Made by a program: the position numbers and the translations under genes. This document shows, piece after piece, positions 1-5,523 of a stretch of 5,523 nt of DNA. The stretch is from DATJPR01 sp035506295 (GTDB lineage: Bacteria > Bacteroidota > Ignavibacteria > UBA10030 > UBA6906): contig DATJPR010000266.1 of the NCBI GenBank assembly GCA_035506295.1, positions 1 through 5,523 of the forward strand, given 5' to 3'. The notes beneath the pieces are model-generated. The model was not told the origin of the DNA. It searched no databases and saw only the letters and a program-made list of their open reading frames with translations. Each line of letters begins with the position of its first letter. Within the stretch, counting starts at the first letter, position 1.

Positions 1-1
1 C

Positions 2-553
2 AATCTTCAGGTCATCAGCAGCCTGATCAGTCTTCAGGCGGAGGAACTGAAAGATCCCGCGGCGCGCGCCGCGTTCCGGGAGAGCCGGCAGCGCGTCCGT
101 TCCATGGCGCTGATTCACGAAAATCTCTATCAGTCGGAAAATCTCGCGAGCATCCGCATCAGGGACTATATCGAGACCGTGACAAAGGAAATGAGGCGTT
201 CCTTCAAATCGAACGAGATCTCCATTGACGTCGATGTCGAGGAGATTCTCCTTGGGATCGACGTCGCGGTTCCGTGCGGGCTCATCATCAACGAGCTGCT
301 GACCAACGCCTTAAAGCATGCCTTCCCCGGCGAGCGGTCTGGAAAGGTCACCCTTCATCTCCACCGCTCATCACCACACGCCGTCCGCCTCGTCGTGGAA
401 GACGATGGCGTCGGGTTCCCCGAGGGGGTCGATTTCCGGTCGCTGACTTCGATGGGAATGACTCTCGTCCTCTCCCTCACCCAGCAAATCGACGGTGCAA
501 TCGGCCTGGAACGGGCGGACGGGACGAGGTTTGTCCTCGATTTCCCTTCGTGA
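2..553 (+). CDS. Sensor histidine kinase, HisKA_2/HATPase type, 3' part only
   Basis: This is the C-terminal 183 residues of a two-component sensor kinase; the 5' end is outside the window. The frame is open from base 2 and begins NLQVISSLISLQAEEL, which matches the stretch that follows the phospho-accepting His in HisKA_2 kinases (HRVKNNLQVISSL), so the His and any sensor domain lie upstream. The HATPase_c domain follows: N box NELLTNALKHAF (about 290-325), with Asn at 290 and 305, then the G1 box EDDGVGF (about 398-418), then a G2-like segment SMGMTLVLSL and a final GTRFVLDF strand. It would bind ATP and phosphorylate its own His, then a response regulator. The ATG at 104 is internal to the domain and is not the true start. 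No receiver domain or regulator gene follows; the next gene is a PLP enzyme 124 bases on, so the partner is unknown. Family assignment is firm, signal and partner are not. Confidence 0.9.
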   Translation, partial: NLQVISSLISLQAEELKDPAARAAFRESRQRVRSMALIHENLYQSENLASIRIRDYIETVTKEMRRSFKSNEISIDVDVEEILLGIDVAVPCGLIINELLTNALKHAFPGERSGKVTLHLHRSSPHAVRLVVEDDGVGFPEGVDFRSLTSMGMTLVLSLTQQIDGAIGLERADGTRFVLDFPS

Positions 554-580
554 GGACAGGTTCTCCTTCACCGTTTCTCG

Positions 581-607
581 TTGACAGAGTTCCGTTTTTT
601 TCCTTTG
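581..607 (+). promoter_or_regulatory. Possible promoter ahead of the TrpB2-like gene
   Basis: A perfect TTGACA lies at 581-586. At 17 bases spacing the -10 hexamer (604-609, TTTGTT) is poor for sigma-70. A Bacteroidota-style reading fits slightly better: TTG at 581-583 and TTCCTTTG at 600-607, one mismatch from TAnnTTTG. A run of seven T at 595-601 lies between. It sits 70-100 bases before the GTG start, as expected for separate transcription of this gene. Evidence is motif matching only. Confidence 0.35.
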
Positions 608-614
608 TTAAGAA

Positions 615-642
615 AGGGCAACCGTTCCCGATGCGTTGCCCT
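615..642 (+). other. Inverted repeat in the TrpB2-like gene leader
   Basis: AGGGCAAC at 615-622 is the exact reverse complement of GTTGCCCT at 635-642, giving an 8-bp stem with a 12-base loop. The 3' arm is nearly repeated as CTTGCCC at 652-658, so GGGCAA (616-621) could pair instead with TTGCCC (653-658), close to the ribosome binding site at 667-672. It may be a small leader structure or an operator-like dyad. There is no T-run after it, so it is not an intrinsic terminator. Confidence 0.35.
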
Positions 643-666
643 CCACTGCAACTTGCCCACTTTGAC

Positions 667-672
667 GGAGGA
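667..672 (+). promoter_or_regulatory. Strong ribosome binding site fixing a GTG start
   Basis: GGAGGA ends five bases before the GTG at 678. This good Shine-Dalgarno match decides the non-ATG start of the TrpB2-like gene. The same ten bases GAGGAACCTC recur at 5358-5367 near the start of the last gene. Confidence 0.8.
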
Positions 673-677
673 ACCTC

Positions 678-2048
678 GTGGCCGATAAAACGCGCTTCCT
701 GCTCGACGAATCCAGGATTCCCAAGGCGTGGTACAACATCAACGCCGACATGCCTGTCCCCATGGCGCCGCCGTTGCACCCGACGACGCTGAAGCCGGTC
801 ACGCCCGAATTTCTCAGCGTGCTCTTTCCGATGAACATCATCATGCAGGAAGTCAGTGCCGAGCGATGGATCGAAATCCCGGAGCCGGTCCGCGACATAT
901 ACCGTTTGTGGCGCCCGACCCCGCTCGTACGCGCCGTCCGTTTGGAAAAGGAGCTCGACACTCCCGCGCACATCTACTACAAATACGAGGGCGCAAGCCC
1001 CGTCGGCTCTCACAAGCCGAACACCGCCGTCGCCCAGGCCTTCTACAACAAAGAAGCAGGAACGAAGGCGATGACCACGGAGACAGGTGCGGGACAGTGG
1101 GGGACTGCGCTGGCCATGGCATGCAATTTCTTTGGGATTGATCTTGAAGTCTACATGGTAAAGGTGTCTTACGAGCAGAAACCCTACCGCCGCATTCTCA
1201 TGGAAAACTACGGCAGCAAGGTGTTTGCCAGCCCGAGCATGCAGACGCAGTTCGGACGCACCCTGCTCAAGCAGGAACCGGAATCACCGGGATCGCTGGG
1301 CATCGCCATCTCGGAAGCGGTGGAAGCCGCTGCGACTTCGAACGGCACGAAGAAGTACGGGATCGGGTCTGTGCTCGGGCATGTGCTTCTCCATCAAACG
1401 GTCATCGGCCTCGAAGCACTCGAACAGATGGCCATGGCCGGAGAATATCCCGATGTGGTGATCGGGTGCACTGGCGGCGGCTCAAACTTCGCCGGCTTTG
1501 CGTATCCCTTCATCCACAAGAACTTCACGGAGCACCGGAAGTCGAGAATCCTCGCGGTCGAACCCGCGTCCTGCCCGAGCCTGACCAAAGGAAAGTTCAC
1601 GTTTGATTACGGCGACACCGCCGCGATGGCACCTGTGGTGAAGATGCACACGCTGGGGCACACCTTCATCCCGCCGGGCATCCATGCGGGAGGGCTTCGC
1701 TACCATGGCATGGCGCCGAGCATCAGTGCCCTTGTCGACCATGGCGATATCGAAGCCCGGGCGGTCAAGCAGATCGAAACATTTCAGGCCGCAGTAATGT
1801 TCTCAAGAGCAGAAGGAGTGGTCCCCGCCCCCGAATCGGCGCACGCGATCCGGGCGGCGATCGATGAAGCGCTCAGGTGCAAAGCGGCAGGCAAAAAGGA
1901 AGTCATCGCCTTCAATCTGTCGGGCCACGGACATTTCGATATGTCCGCCTACGAAGCGTTTCACCAGAACAAGCTGGAAGACTATGAGTACCCCGCGGAA
2001 CTCGTGGAAGAGGCGATGAAGCACCTGCCGAAGGTATCGATGGCCTGA
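678..2048 (+). CDS. trpB2: TrpB2-type tryptophan synthase beta-like PLP enzyme
   Basis: A complete 456-residue, cytoplasmic fold-type II PLP enzyme of the TrpB2 (TrpB-related) branch, which makes L-tryptophan from indole and L-serine in characterised members. Visible motifs: RPTPLVRA (79-86); GSHKPNTA (110-117), with Lys113 as the expected PLP Schiff-base lysine; TETGAGQWG (134-142), with Glu135 in the place of the catalytic Glu of TrpB; the phosphate-binding loop GCTGGGSN (263-270); AEGVVPAPES (378-387); and LSGHGHFDM (414-422) near the end. The extended N-terminus (first ~75 residues), length over 430 and Trp after GAGQ are TrpB2 traits; classical TrpB is near 400 residues with GAGQHG. GTG start is chosen because GGAGGA lies five bases upstream. 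No trpA or other trp gene is in view, so it may act alone as an indole-salvage enzyme; use of O-phosphoserine is a known alternative in some relatives. All catalytic motifs look intact. Family is very secure, physiological role less so. Confidence 0.95.
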   Translation: MADKTRFLLDESRIPKAWYNINADMPVPMAPPLHPTTLKPVTPEFLSVLFPMNIIMQEVSAERWIEIPEPVRDIYRLWRPTPLVRAVRLEKELDTPAHIYYKYEGASPVGSHKPNTAVAQAFYNKEAGTKAMTTETGAGQWGTALAMACNFFGIDLEVYMVKVSYEQKPYRRILMENYGSKVFASPSMQTQFGRTLLKQEPESPGSLGIAISEAVEAAATSNGTKKYGIGSVLGHVLLHQTVIGLEALEQMAMAGEYPDVVIGCTGGGSNFAGFAYPFIHKNFTEHRKSRILAVEPASCPSLTKGKFTFDYGDTAAMAPVVKMHTLGHTFIPPGIHAGGLRYHGMAPSISALVDHGDIEARAVKQIETFQAAVMFSRAEGVVPAPESAHAIRAAIDEALRCKAAGKKEVIAFNLSGHGHFDMSAYEAFHQNKLEDYEYPAELVEEAMKHLPKVSMA

Positions 2049-2052
2049 GGGG

Positions 2053-2067
2053 TATTTTTTGTAAATT
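2053..2067 (+). promoter_or_regulatory. Candidate promoter region of the three-gene operon
   Basis: Just after the TrpB2-like stop is the only clearly AT-rich stretch of this spacer, with a T6 run then GTAAATTG. TAAATT (2062-2067) resembles a -10 hexamer, with TG directly in front, but no good -35 is visible at 17 bases. Its place upstream of the first operon gene is the main support. A weak call. Confidence 0.25.
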
Positions 2068-2074
2068 GCGATAA

Positions 2075-2120
2075 ACCTGAACGGCGTCCCGCGTGTCAAT
2101 AGAGGGACGTCCGTTCGGGT
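2075..2120 (+). other. Strong stem-loop between trpB2 and the operon
   Basis: Bases 2075-2090 pair with 2104-2120: sixteen base pairs (one of them T-G) with a single bulged T at 2110 and a 13-base loop (2091-2103). The core arms are GAACGGCGTCCC and GGGACG-T-CCGTTC. No T-run follows on either side, so it is not a standard intrinsic terminator. It could be an RNA end-protecting or leader hairpin, a non-canonical terminator for trpB2, or a DNA dyad. It ends five bases before the ATG at 2126 and would hide any ribosome binding site for that start. Confidence 0.65.
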
Positions 2121-2125
2121 GATCG

Positions 2126-2440
2126 ATGGAGCGGCCCAGGGTTCCCCGGAGCGACGACCATCGGCGGACGAGGGAAGAACGTCTGGAGGGACTGATCCGA
2201 CGCATGGTTGAACGAGCGCGCTTCTTCGCTCTGGGGAGACGACGAGTTTCCGTTGTCGCCGTCCTTCTGGTGATCTTCACCCGGGTAGCCCGGGCACAGT
2301 ACCTCGATCCGGGTTCGGGGAGTTTCCTCTTCCAGGCGATTGTTGCCGGACTCACCATCCTCATCTTCTTCTTCTCGCGCATCCGCGATTCCCTCAAGCG
2401 CCTGACCTCTCGCCTCATGGGGAAGGAACCCCAGGAATGA
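2126..2440 (+). CDS. Small YLDPGSGS-motif membrane protein
   Basis: A 104-residue protein (78 if the in-frame ATG at 2204 is used). The C-terminal half holds the motif YLDPGSGSFLFQ (59-70), a hydrophobic span continuing to about residue 83 (AIVAGLTILIFFF) and a basic tail ending in KEPQE. This layout belongs to a recurrent uncharacterised family of small bacterial membrane proteins that I recall beside envelope-polysaccharide genes. Before the motif, residues 41-57 form a hydrophobic stretch ending in ARA-Q, a good signal peptidase I site, so the mature protein could begin at the YLDPGSGS motif outside the membrane with the basic tail inside. Read from Met27 the signal peptide has a normal length; read from 2126 the n-region is over 40 residues and Arg-rich. 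The 2126 start is the longest possible (stop at 2120) but has a hairpin in front and no Shine-Dalgarno; 2204 has GGAGGG 13 bases upstream, rather far. The true start may be 2204. The stop overlaps the next gene by ATGA. Molecular function unknown. Confidence 0.75.
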   Translation: MERPRVPRSDDHRRTREERLEGLIRRMVERARFFALGRRRVSVVAVLLVIFTRVARAQYLDPGSGSFLFQAIVAGLTILIFFFSRIRDSLKRLTSRLMGKEPQE

Positions 2441-3834
2441 TCGGCGAGGCGATCAGATACGATTCCTATCGAGACCCCGGCGGTTTTGTCTTCAGGGAAA
2501 AGGGAAGGATCTACCGGGCGATTCGCGCGCCCTATGAACCGCACTATAGACTCCTCAGGTCGTCGGGCCTTGCCGCATCATTGATCAGGGGGCGCCTCCT
2601 CGTTCCGTTCGATGAAATCGATCCTTCGAATTTCTCGGCGCCGGACATCGTGAAGATCCTCGCCCCTCGCGAGGTGCCTTTTCTTTCGTACCCGTGGGAA
2701 TGGTCGTTCCATCAGTTGCAGGACGCAGCTCTCGCGACGCTGAGGATTGAGCGCGAAGCGCTTTCCCGCGGCATGACGCTGAAGGATGCCAGCTCGCTCA
2801 ACATCCAGTTTGTTGACGGACGGCCGATGCTGATCGACCTCCTCTCGTTCGAACGGTATGAGGCGGGTCTTCCCTGGGTGGGCTACCGCCAGTTCTGCGA
2901 GCAATTTCTCGCGCCACTTGCCCTTGCCTCCAATATTGACGAACGACTCCTGGCCCTCACACAGGCTTCCGGGGGGACCGTCCCCCTGGATCTGACGGTT
3001 CGGCTTCTCGGAAAGCGCGGGCTATTGAAGCCGGGCCAATTCCTGCATCTCCATCTCCAATCCGTTGTTCAACATCTGGTACGCCGTCACCCACACGGAG
3101 CAGGATCGCTCCGGCATGCACTGAGTCTGAAGGCGCTGTCAGGCCTGATCATGAGTCTCGAACGCACGGTCGCGTCGTTGGAGCCTGCACACCAGGAATC
3201 GGATTGGCTGGGCTACGACCCGGGTGCGTCGAGCGGGGAATCCTACGCCGAGGAGAAGCGGGCAACGGTCGCCGGGATCATCCATGATCTTGCGCCGGGG
3301 ACGGTGTGGGATATCGGCTGCAACTCGGGGGTCTTCAGCAGGATCGCTGCCGCTGAGGGGGCGATGGTCGTCTCTCTGGACCAGGATCACGCGTGTGTTG
3401 CGCGGCTTTATCAGTCTCTCCGTGCGGAGGGTGAACAACGGATTCTCCCGCTTGTCCTGGACATCGCGTGTCCGACTCCGGGGACAGGGTGGATGAACAA
3501 AGAGCACCGGCCATTTCTGGAGCGCGGCGGATGCGAACTCTGCCTCTCCCTTGCGCTGGTCCATCATCTCGCCATCGGCCGGAACCTCCCCTTCCGGAAT
3601 ATCATTGAACTATTTCGCCAGCACTGCTCGTATCTCCTGATCGAGTATGTTCCCAAAGACGACCCCAACGTTGCCCTGATGCTCAAGGGGCGCTCCGATG
3701 TCTTCCAGGATTACACGCTGAAAAGTTTCGAATCAGCTTTGTGCGACGCGTTTCTCATTCTCAAGAAGGTCCAATTTGAGCATACCGGCAGGATCCTCTA
3801 CCTCTGCCGGAAAAAGGTCTCACAGTTCCAGTGA
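2437..3834 (+). CDS. Two-domain SAM-dependent methyltransferase with kinase-like N-terminal domain
   Basis: A 465-residue, probably cytoplasmic protein without signal peptide or membrane spans. The C-terminal domain (about 270-460) is a class I SAM methyltransferase: motif I VWDIGCNSGVFSRIA (290-304), an acidic end of strand 2 at SLDQD (313-317) and LCLSLALVHHLAI (368-380) in the motif IV region. The N-terminal domain (about 1-240) has conserved-looking blocks SYPWEWSFHQLQDAAL (84-99) and LKDASSLNIQFVDG-RPMLIDLLSFE (115-139). The second has the spacing D117-x4-N122 and then D134, as in the catalytic loop and metal-binding Asp of kinase-fold proteins such as aminoglycoside phosphotransferases; the ATP-anchoring Lys is not obvious. 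The N-domain may therefore phosphorylate or bind a nucleotide or sugar while the C-domain methylates; this is inference. Start overlaps the upstream stop (ATGA) and its stop overlaps the next start (GTGA), so translation is coupled across the operon. Methyltransferase call is secure; substrate is unknown, with glycans or their lipid carriers favoured by the neighbours. Confidence 0.85.
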   Translation: MIGEAIRYDSYRDPGGFVFREKGRIYRAIRAPYEPHYRLLRSSGLAASLIRGRLLVPFDEIDPSNFSAPDIVKILAPREVPFLSYPWEWSFHQLQDAALATLRIEREALSRGMTLKDASSLNIQFVDGRPMLIDLLSFERYEAGLPWVGYRQFCEQFLAPLALASNIDERLLALTQASGGTVPLDLTVRLLGKRGLLKPGQFLHLHLQSVVQHLVRRHPHGAGSLRHALSLKALSGLIMSLERTVASLEPAHQESDWLGYDPGASSGESYAEEKRATVAGIIHDLAPGTVWDIGCNSGVFSRIAAAEGAMVVSLDQDHACVARLYQSLRAEGEQRILPLVLDIACPTPGTGWMNKEHRPFLERGGCELCLSLALVHHLAIGRNLPFRNIIELFRQHCSYLLIEYVPKDDPNVALMLKGRSDVFQDYTLKSFESALCDAFLILKKVQFEHTGRILYLCRKKVSQFQ

Positions 3835-5270
3835 CCATCATTCAGTTGCGTCGACTCCGCGGGGCGCTCATCTCGGCACCTGCGGCACATCCATTTCTTC
3901 TGGGACTCTGGTTCGTCCTCGACGTCGCAAGGAGAGGCATCCATCCGGATTTCGCGGGAGCGGTGGCCTTTCTTGCCGTCCTGATTGCAGTGACTGCGGC
4001 GGCGCGATTACTCCTCGGCAGACTGTTCCGGACACCCGTGCAGGCAGGCCTTGCGACAACCGCTCTTCTCATTCCCTTGCTCTGTTTTGAGGAAGTCCGA
4101 CAATTCCTCGCCACGCTGGACCCCCGTCTGGCCGAGTTCGGAGTCGTCGTTCCGATGATGCTGGGCTTCGTCGCTCTCTCCGTGGTCCTTCTTCGTCATT
4201 CGAAGGCGGATCTTTCCGTCTTACATGGCGCGATGAACGCTTCGGCGATCGTTTTCGTTGTGTGGGTGCTGTTCCCGTTCATCAAGGAGGCGAATGCGAC
4301 GTCGATCCCCGATCAGCCGAGATCGATCGTCGCCGTCCCTCAAGGTGCCGCGCTCTCTTCCACCGGCGCCTCATCGTCGTATCCCGACATCTACTACATT
4401 CTCCTTGATGCGTATACCGCGCCGAAGAGTCTTTCGCGGTTCTGGGGATACGAAAATTCGGAGTTCGTGTCTGCGTTGGAGCGACGAGGGTTCTATGTTG
4501 CTGGAGACAGCAAGAGCCGCTACACGTCCACTGTGCAATCCATGGCTTCGACGCTGAACATGGATACACTGACGAAGGAAGAGGAGCTGTTCCCTGCAAT
4601 TCGCAACAACCTCCTTGTCCGCTATTTGCAGGCGAAGCACTATACGGTCGAGAATCTCTCCCCCTTCGATTTGGGGGAGAGCCCCGCGTACTATACGTAC
4701 TTCACCGACGTCCGGGGAGCGAATGAAGGCTTCTCCTCCTATTTTTTCCATACCGGCCCCGGGATTGTGATCGCCAGCTTCCTTGTTGAGCGGCTGCCCG
4801 AAGAGAATCTCCGGATCCTCTCGCGTCTCACGGCGTTGAGCGGAGAGGTTGCAGCCACTCCCAGATTTGTCTATGCCCACCTCATGAGCCCGCACGGTCC
4901 CTTCGGGTTCGATCGCGATGGATCGCTGATCCCGCTCATCAAACGCGGGCGGTGGAATTCACTCCCGGCGTATCTCAATCAGCTGATCGGGACGAACAGG
5001 CTTTTGCTCCCTGTCGTCGATACGATCCTCGCACGATCATCCCGGGATCCCATCATTATCATTCAGGGTGATCATGGCTCGAGAATTGTCCCCGGCGCGG
5101 AGAACCGCAACGAGGCACACACCATCTTCAATGCATACCATCTTCCGTCCGGGGGGGCGCGGCTTCTGAGTCCTTCCATTTCGCCGGTCAATTCCTTCCG
5201 GGTTGTTCTCAAGTACTACTTCGACGAGGATGTCCCGCTGGCGGATGCCGGTGAACAGAATACGCGCTGA
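3831..5270 (+). CDS. Membrane-anchored sulfatase/LTA synthase-like hydrolase or transferase
   Basis: A 479-residue inner-membrane protein. About five hydrophobic segments (near 18-35, 41-64, 72-88, 104-122 and 134-151) are followed by a catalytic domain from about 185 that should face the periplasm or outside. That domain has alkaline-phosphatase/sulfatase superfamily motifs: PDIYYILLDAY (185-195) with metal ligand candidate Asp193; YTSTVQSMASTLN (231-243) with Thr234 the likely nucleophile; HLMSPHGPFGF (350-360) with His355; and IIIIQGDHGS (408-417) with metal ligands Asp414/His415. Spacing of these residues is close to that recalled for Staphylococcus LtaS (E255, T300, H416, D475/H476), and the five-helix topology also agrees. 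No Cys-x-Pro-x-Arg sulfatase signature is seen, so it is more likely a phosphodiesterase or phospho-group transferase than a true sulfatase. GTG start is set by the four-base GTGA overlap with the methyltransferase stop, which implies translational coupling and shared function. It ends the operon; a fresh promoter follows. Fold is secure, reaction is not. Confidence 0.88.
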   Translation: MTIIQLRRLRGALISAPAAHPFLLGLWFVLDVARRGIHPDFAGAVAFLAVLIAVTAAARLLLGRLFRTPVQAGLATTALLIPLLCFEEVRQFLATLDPRLAEFGVVVPMMLGFVALSVVLLRHSKADLSVLHGAMNASAIVFVVWVLFPFIKEANATSIPDQPRSIVAVPQGAALSSTGASSSYPDIYYILLDAYTAPKSLSRFWGYENSEFVSALERRGFYVAGDSKSRYTSTVQSMASTLNMDTLTKEEELFPAIRNNLLVRYLQAKHYTVENLSPFDLGESPAYYTYFTDVRGANEGFSSYFFHTGPGIVIASFLVERLPEENLRILSRLTALSGEVAATPRFVYAHLMSPHGPFGFDRDGSLIPLIKRGRWNSLPAYLNQLIGTNRLLLPVVDTILARSSRDPIIIIQGDHGSRIVPGAENRNEAHTIFNAYHLPSGGARLLSPSISPVNSFRVVLKYYFDEDVPLADAGEQNTR

Positions 5271-5275
5271 TTCCG

Positions 5276-5304
5276 TTGACATTCGCCGGCGACTAACCTA
5301 TAGT
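5276..5304 (+). promoter_or_regulatory. Near-consensus sigma-70-type promoter
   Basis: TTGACA (5276-5281, 6/6) and TATAGT (5299-5304, 5/6) are separated by exactly 17 bases. Transcription would begin near 5311, giving a leader of about 40 bases before the ATG at 5354. It starts only five bases after the upstream stop codon, so the last gene is probably its own transcription unit. Confidence 0.7.
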
Positions 5305-5353
5305 CTGCGTAGTTTGTGCCGCGGTTCGACTTCCCAACACATCCCACCGGCCC

Positions 5354-5523
5354 ATGCGAGGAACCTCATTGTTGCTGTGCCTCTCGGCGGCGGTTCCATT
5401 GTCGCTTTCTGGGACCACTGTCGTCGCGTCCGGGGCGCTGAGCCCCAGGATCGCAAACTATGCCATTGCGGTGAACCTTGAAACGGACAGGAAACTGCTC
5501 ACGGCTCATGAGCGGATCACCTG
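5354..5523 (+). CDS. Exported protein, probable M1-family metallopeptidase, 5' part only
   Basis: Fifty-six codons from ATG, running off the window. Residues 1-27 look like a signal peptide: Arg2, a hydrophobic core (LLLCLSAAVPLSL, 6-18) and a small-residue region TTVVASGA with possible cleavage after ASG or SGA. The mature start, ANYAIAVNLETDRKLLTAHERIT (35-56 region), resembles the first beta strands of the M1 aminopeptidase N-terminal domain (pattern Y-x-I-x-V-x-L-x(n)-L-x-A/G-x-E-x-I-T). The zinc site HExxH would lie far downstream, so catalysis cannot be judged; some M1-like proteins are inactive. The Cys at residue 9 is not in a lipobox. No Shine-Dalgarno precedes the ATG, while GAGGAA (5358-5363) sits well placed for a TTG at codon 6 (5369); that shorter start loses the positive charge of the signal peptide, so ATG is preferred. 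It has its own promoter at 5276-5304. Other proteins with a similar beta-sandwich start remain possible. Confidence 0.6.
   Translation, partial: MRGTSLLLCLSAAVPLSLSGTTVVASGALSPRIANYAIAVNLETDRKLLTAHERIT

Noticed and set aside
552..601. Intrinsic terminator after the histidine kinase (T7 at 595-601)
   Set aside because: No stable GC-rich hairpin lies directly before the T-run; only a weak five-base pairing GAGGA/TCCTT far upstream.
274..792. Forward open frame of 172 codons bridging the kinase and trpB2
   Set aside because: Out of frame with the HATPase motifs and with TrpB2; Arg/Pro-rich translation typical of a frame shadow.
477..1013. Long reverse-strand open frame across the kinase end and trpB2 start
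   Set aside because: It is antisense to two clear protein families and spans their spacer; the translation is Arg-rich with no recognisable motif, as expected for an antisense shadow in GC-rich DNA.
1912..2544. Reverse-strand open frame of 210 codons over the trpB2/operon spacer
   Set aside because: Very basic, low-complexity translation covering the ends of two supported genes and the stem-loop; no family likeness.
5284..5291. CGCCGGCG palindrome after the sulfatase-like gene
   Set aside because: Only eight bases with no loop or T-run and lying inside the promoter spacer; expected by chance in GC-rich DNA.
5369..5382. Lipoprotein signal (Cys at codon 9 of the last gene)
   Set aside because: The residues before Cys are Leu-Leu-Leu, not a lipobox ending in Gly, Ala or Ser.
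1..5523. Mobile elements, CRISPR arrays, tRNA or rRNA genes
   Set aside because: No transposase motifs, terminal inverted repeats, regularly spaced repeats, or tRNA/rRNA-like segments were seen; the window is almost filled by the six coding regions.

Overview
The window is a moderately GC-rich bacterial chromosomal segment. All recognisable genes lie on the + strand and gaps are short (about 125, 77 and 83 bases). Start codons are mixed (GTG twice, ATG elsewhere) and Shine-Dalgarno sites are strong to absent. The gene mix is a HisKA_2-type sensor kinase, a TrpB2-class PLP enzyme, a YLDPGSGS small membrane protein and a probable secreted M1-type peptidase. It would fit an environmental bacterium, perhaps of the Bacteroidota/Chlorobiota/Ignavibacteria sphere, but the sequence alone does not fix the phylum. 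There are no RNA genes, insertion sequences, CRISPR arrays or other mobile-element signs.

Layout. (1) Bases 2-553 hold the C-terminal part of a histidine kinase: the end of the dimerisation helix and a full HATPase domain. The phospho-accepting His lies just off the window. (2) After a spacer with a possible promoter and a small inverted repeat, 678-2048 encodes a complete TrpB2-type tryptophan synthase beta-like enzyme with no trpA beside it. (3) A 77-base spacer carries a T-rich candidate promoter and a long, strong stem-loop. (4) Bases 2126-5270 are a tight three-gene operon joined by ATGA and GTGA stop/start overlaps. It encodes a small YLDPGSGS membrane protein, a two-domain protein with a C-terminal SAM methyltransferase and an N-terminal domain bearing a kinase-like catalytic-loop pattern, and a five-helix membrane protein with a periplasmic sulfatase/LTA-synthase-like domain. 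(5) A near-consensus promoter (TTGACA-N17-TATAGT) precedes the first 56 codons of an exported protein whose mature start looks like the N-terminal domain of M1 aminopeptidases.

The most interesting part is the three-gene operon. Small exported membrane anchor, putative kinase-methyltransferase and periplasmic alkaline-phosphatase-fold transferase together suggest a pathway that modifies or terminates an envelope glycan or lipid-linked polymer, with cytoplasmic methylation/phosphorylation and an outward-facing transfer or hydrolysis step. This function is inferred from domain content and gene order; the substrate cannot be read from the sequence.
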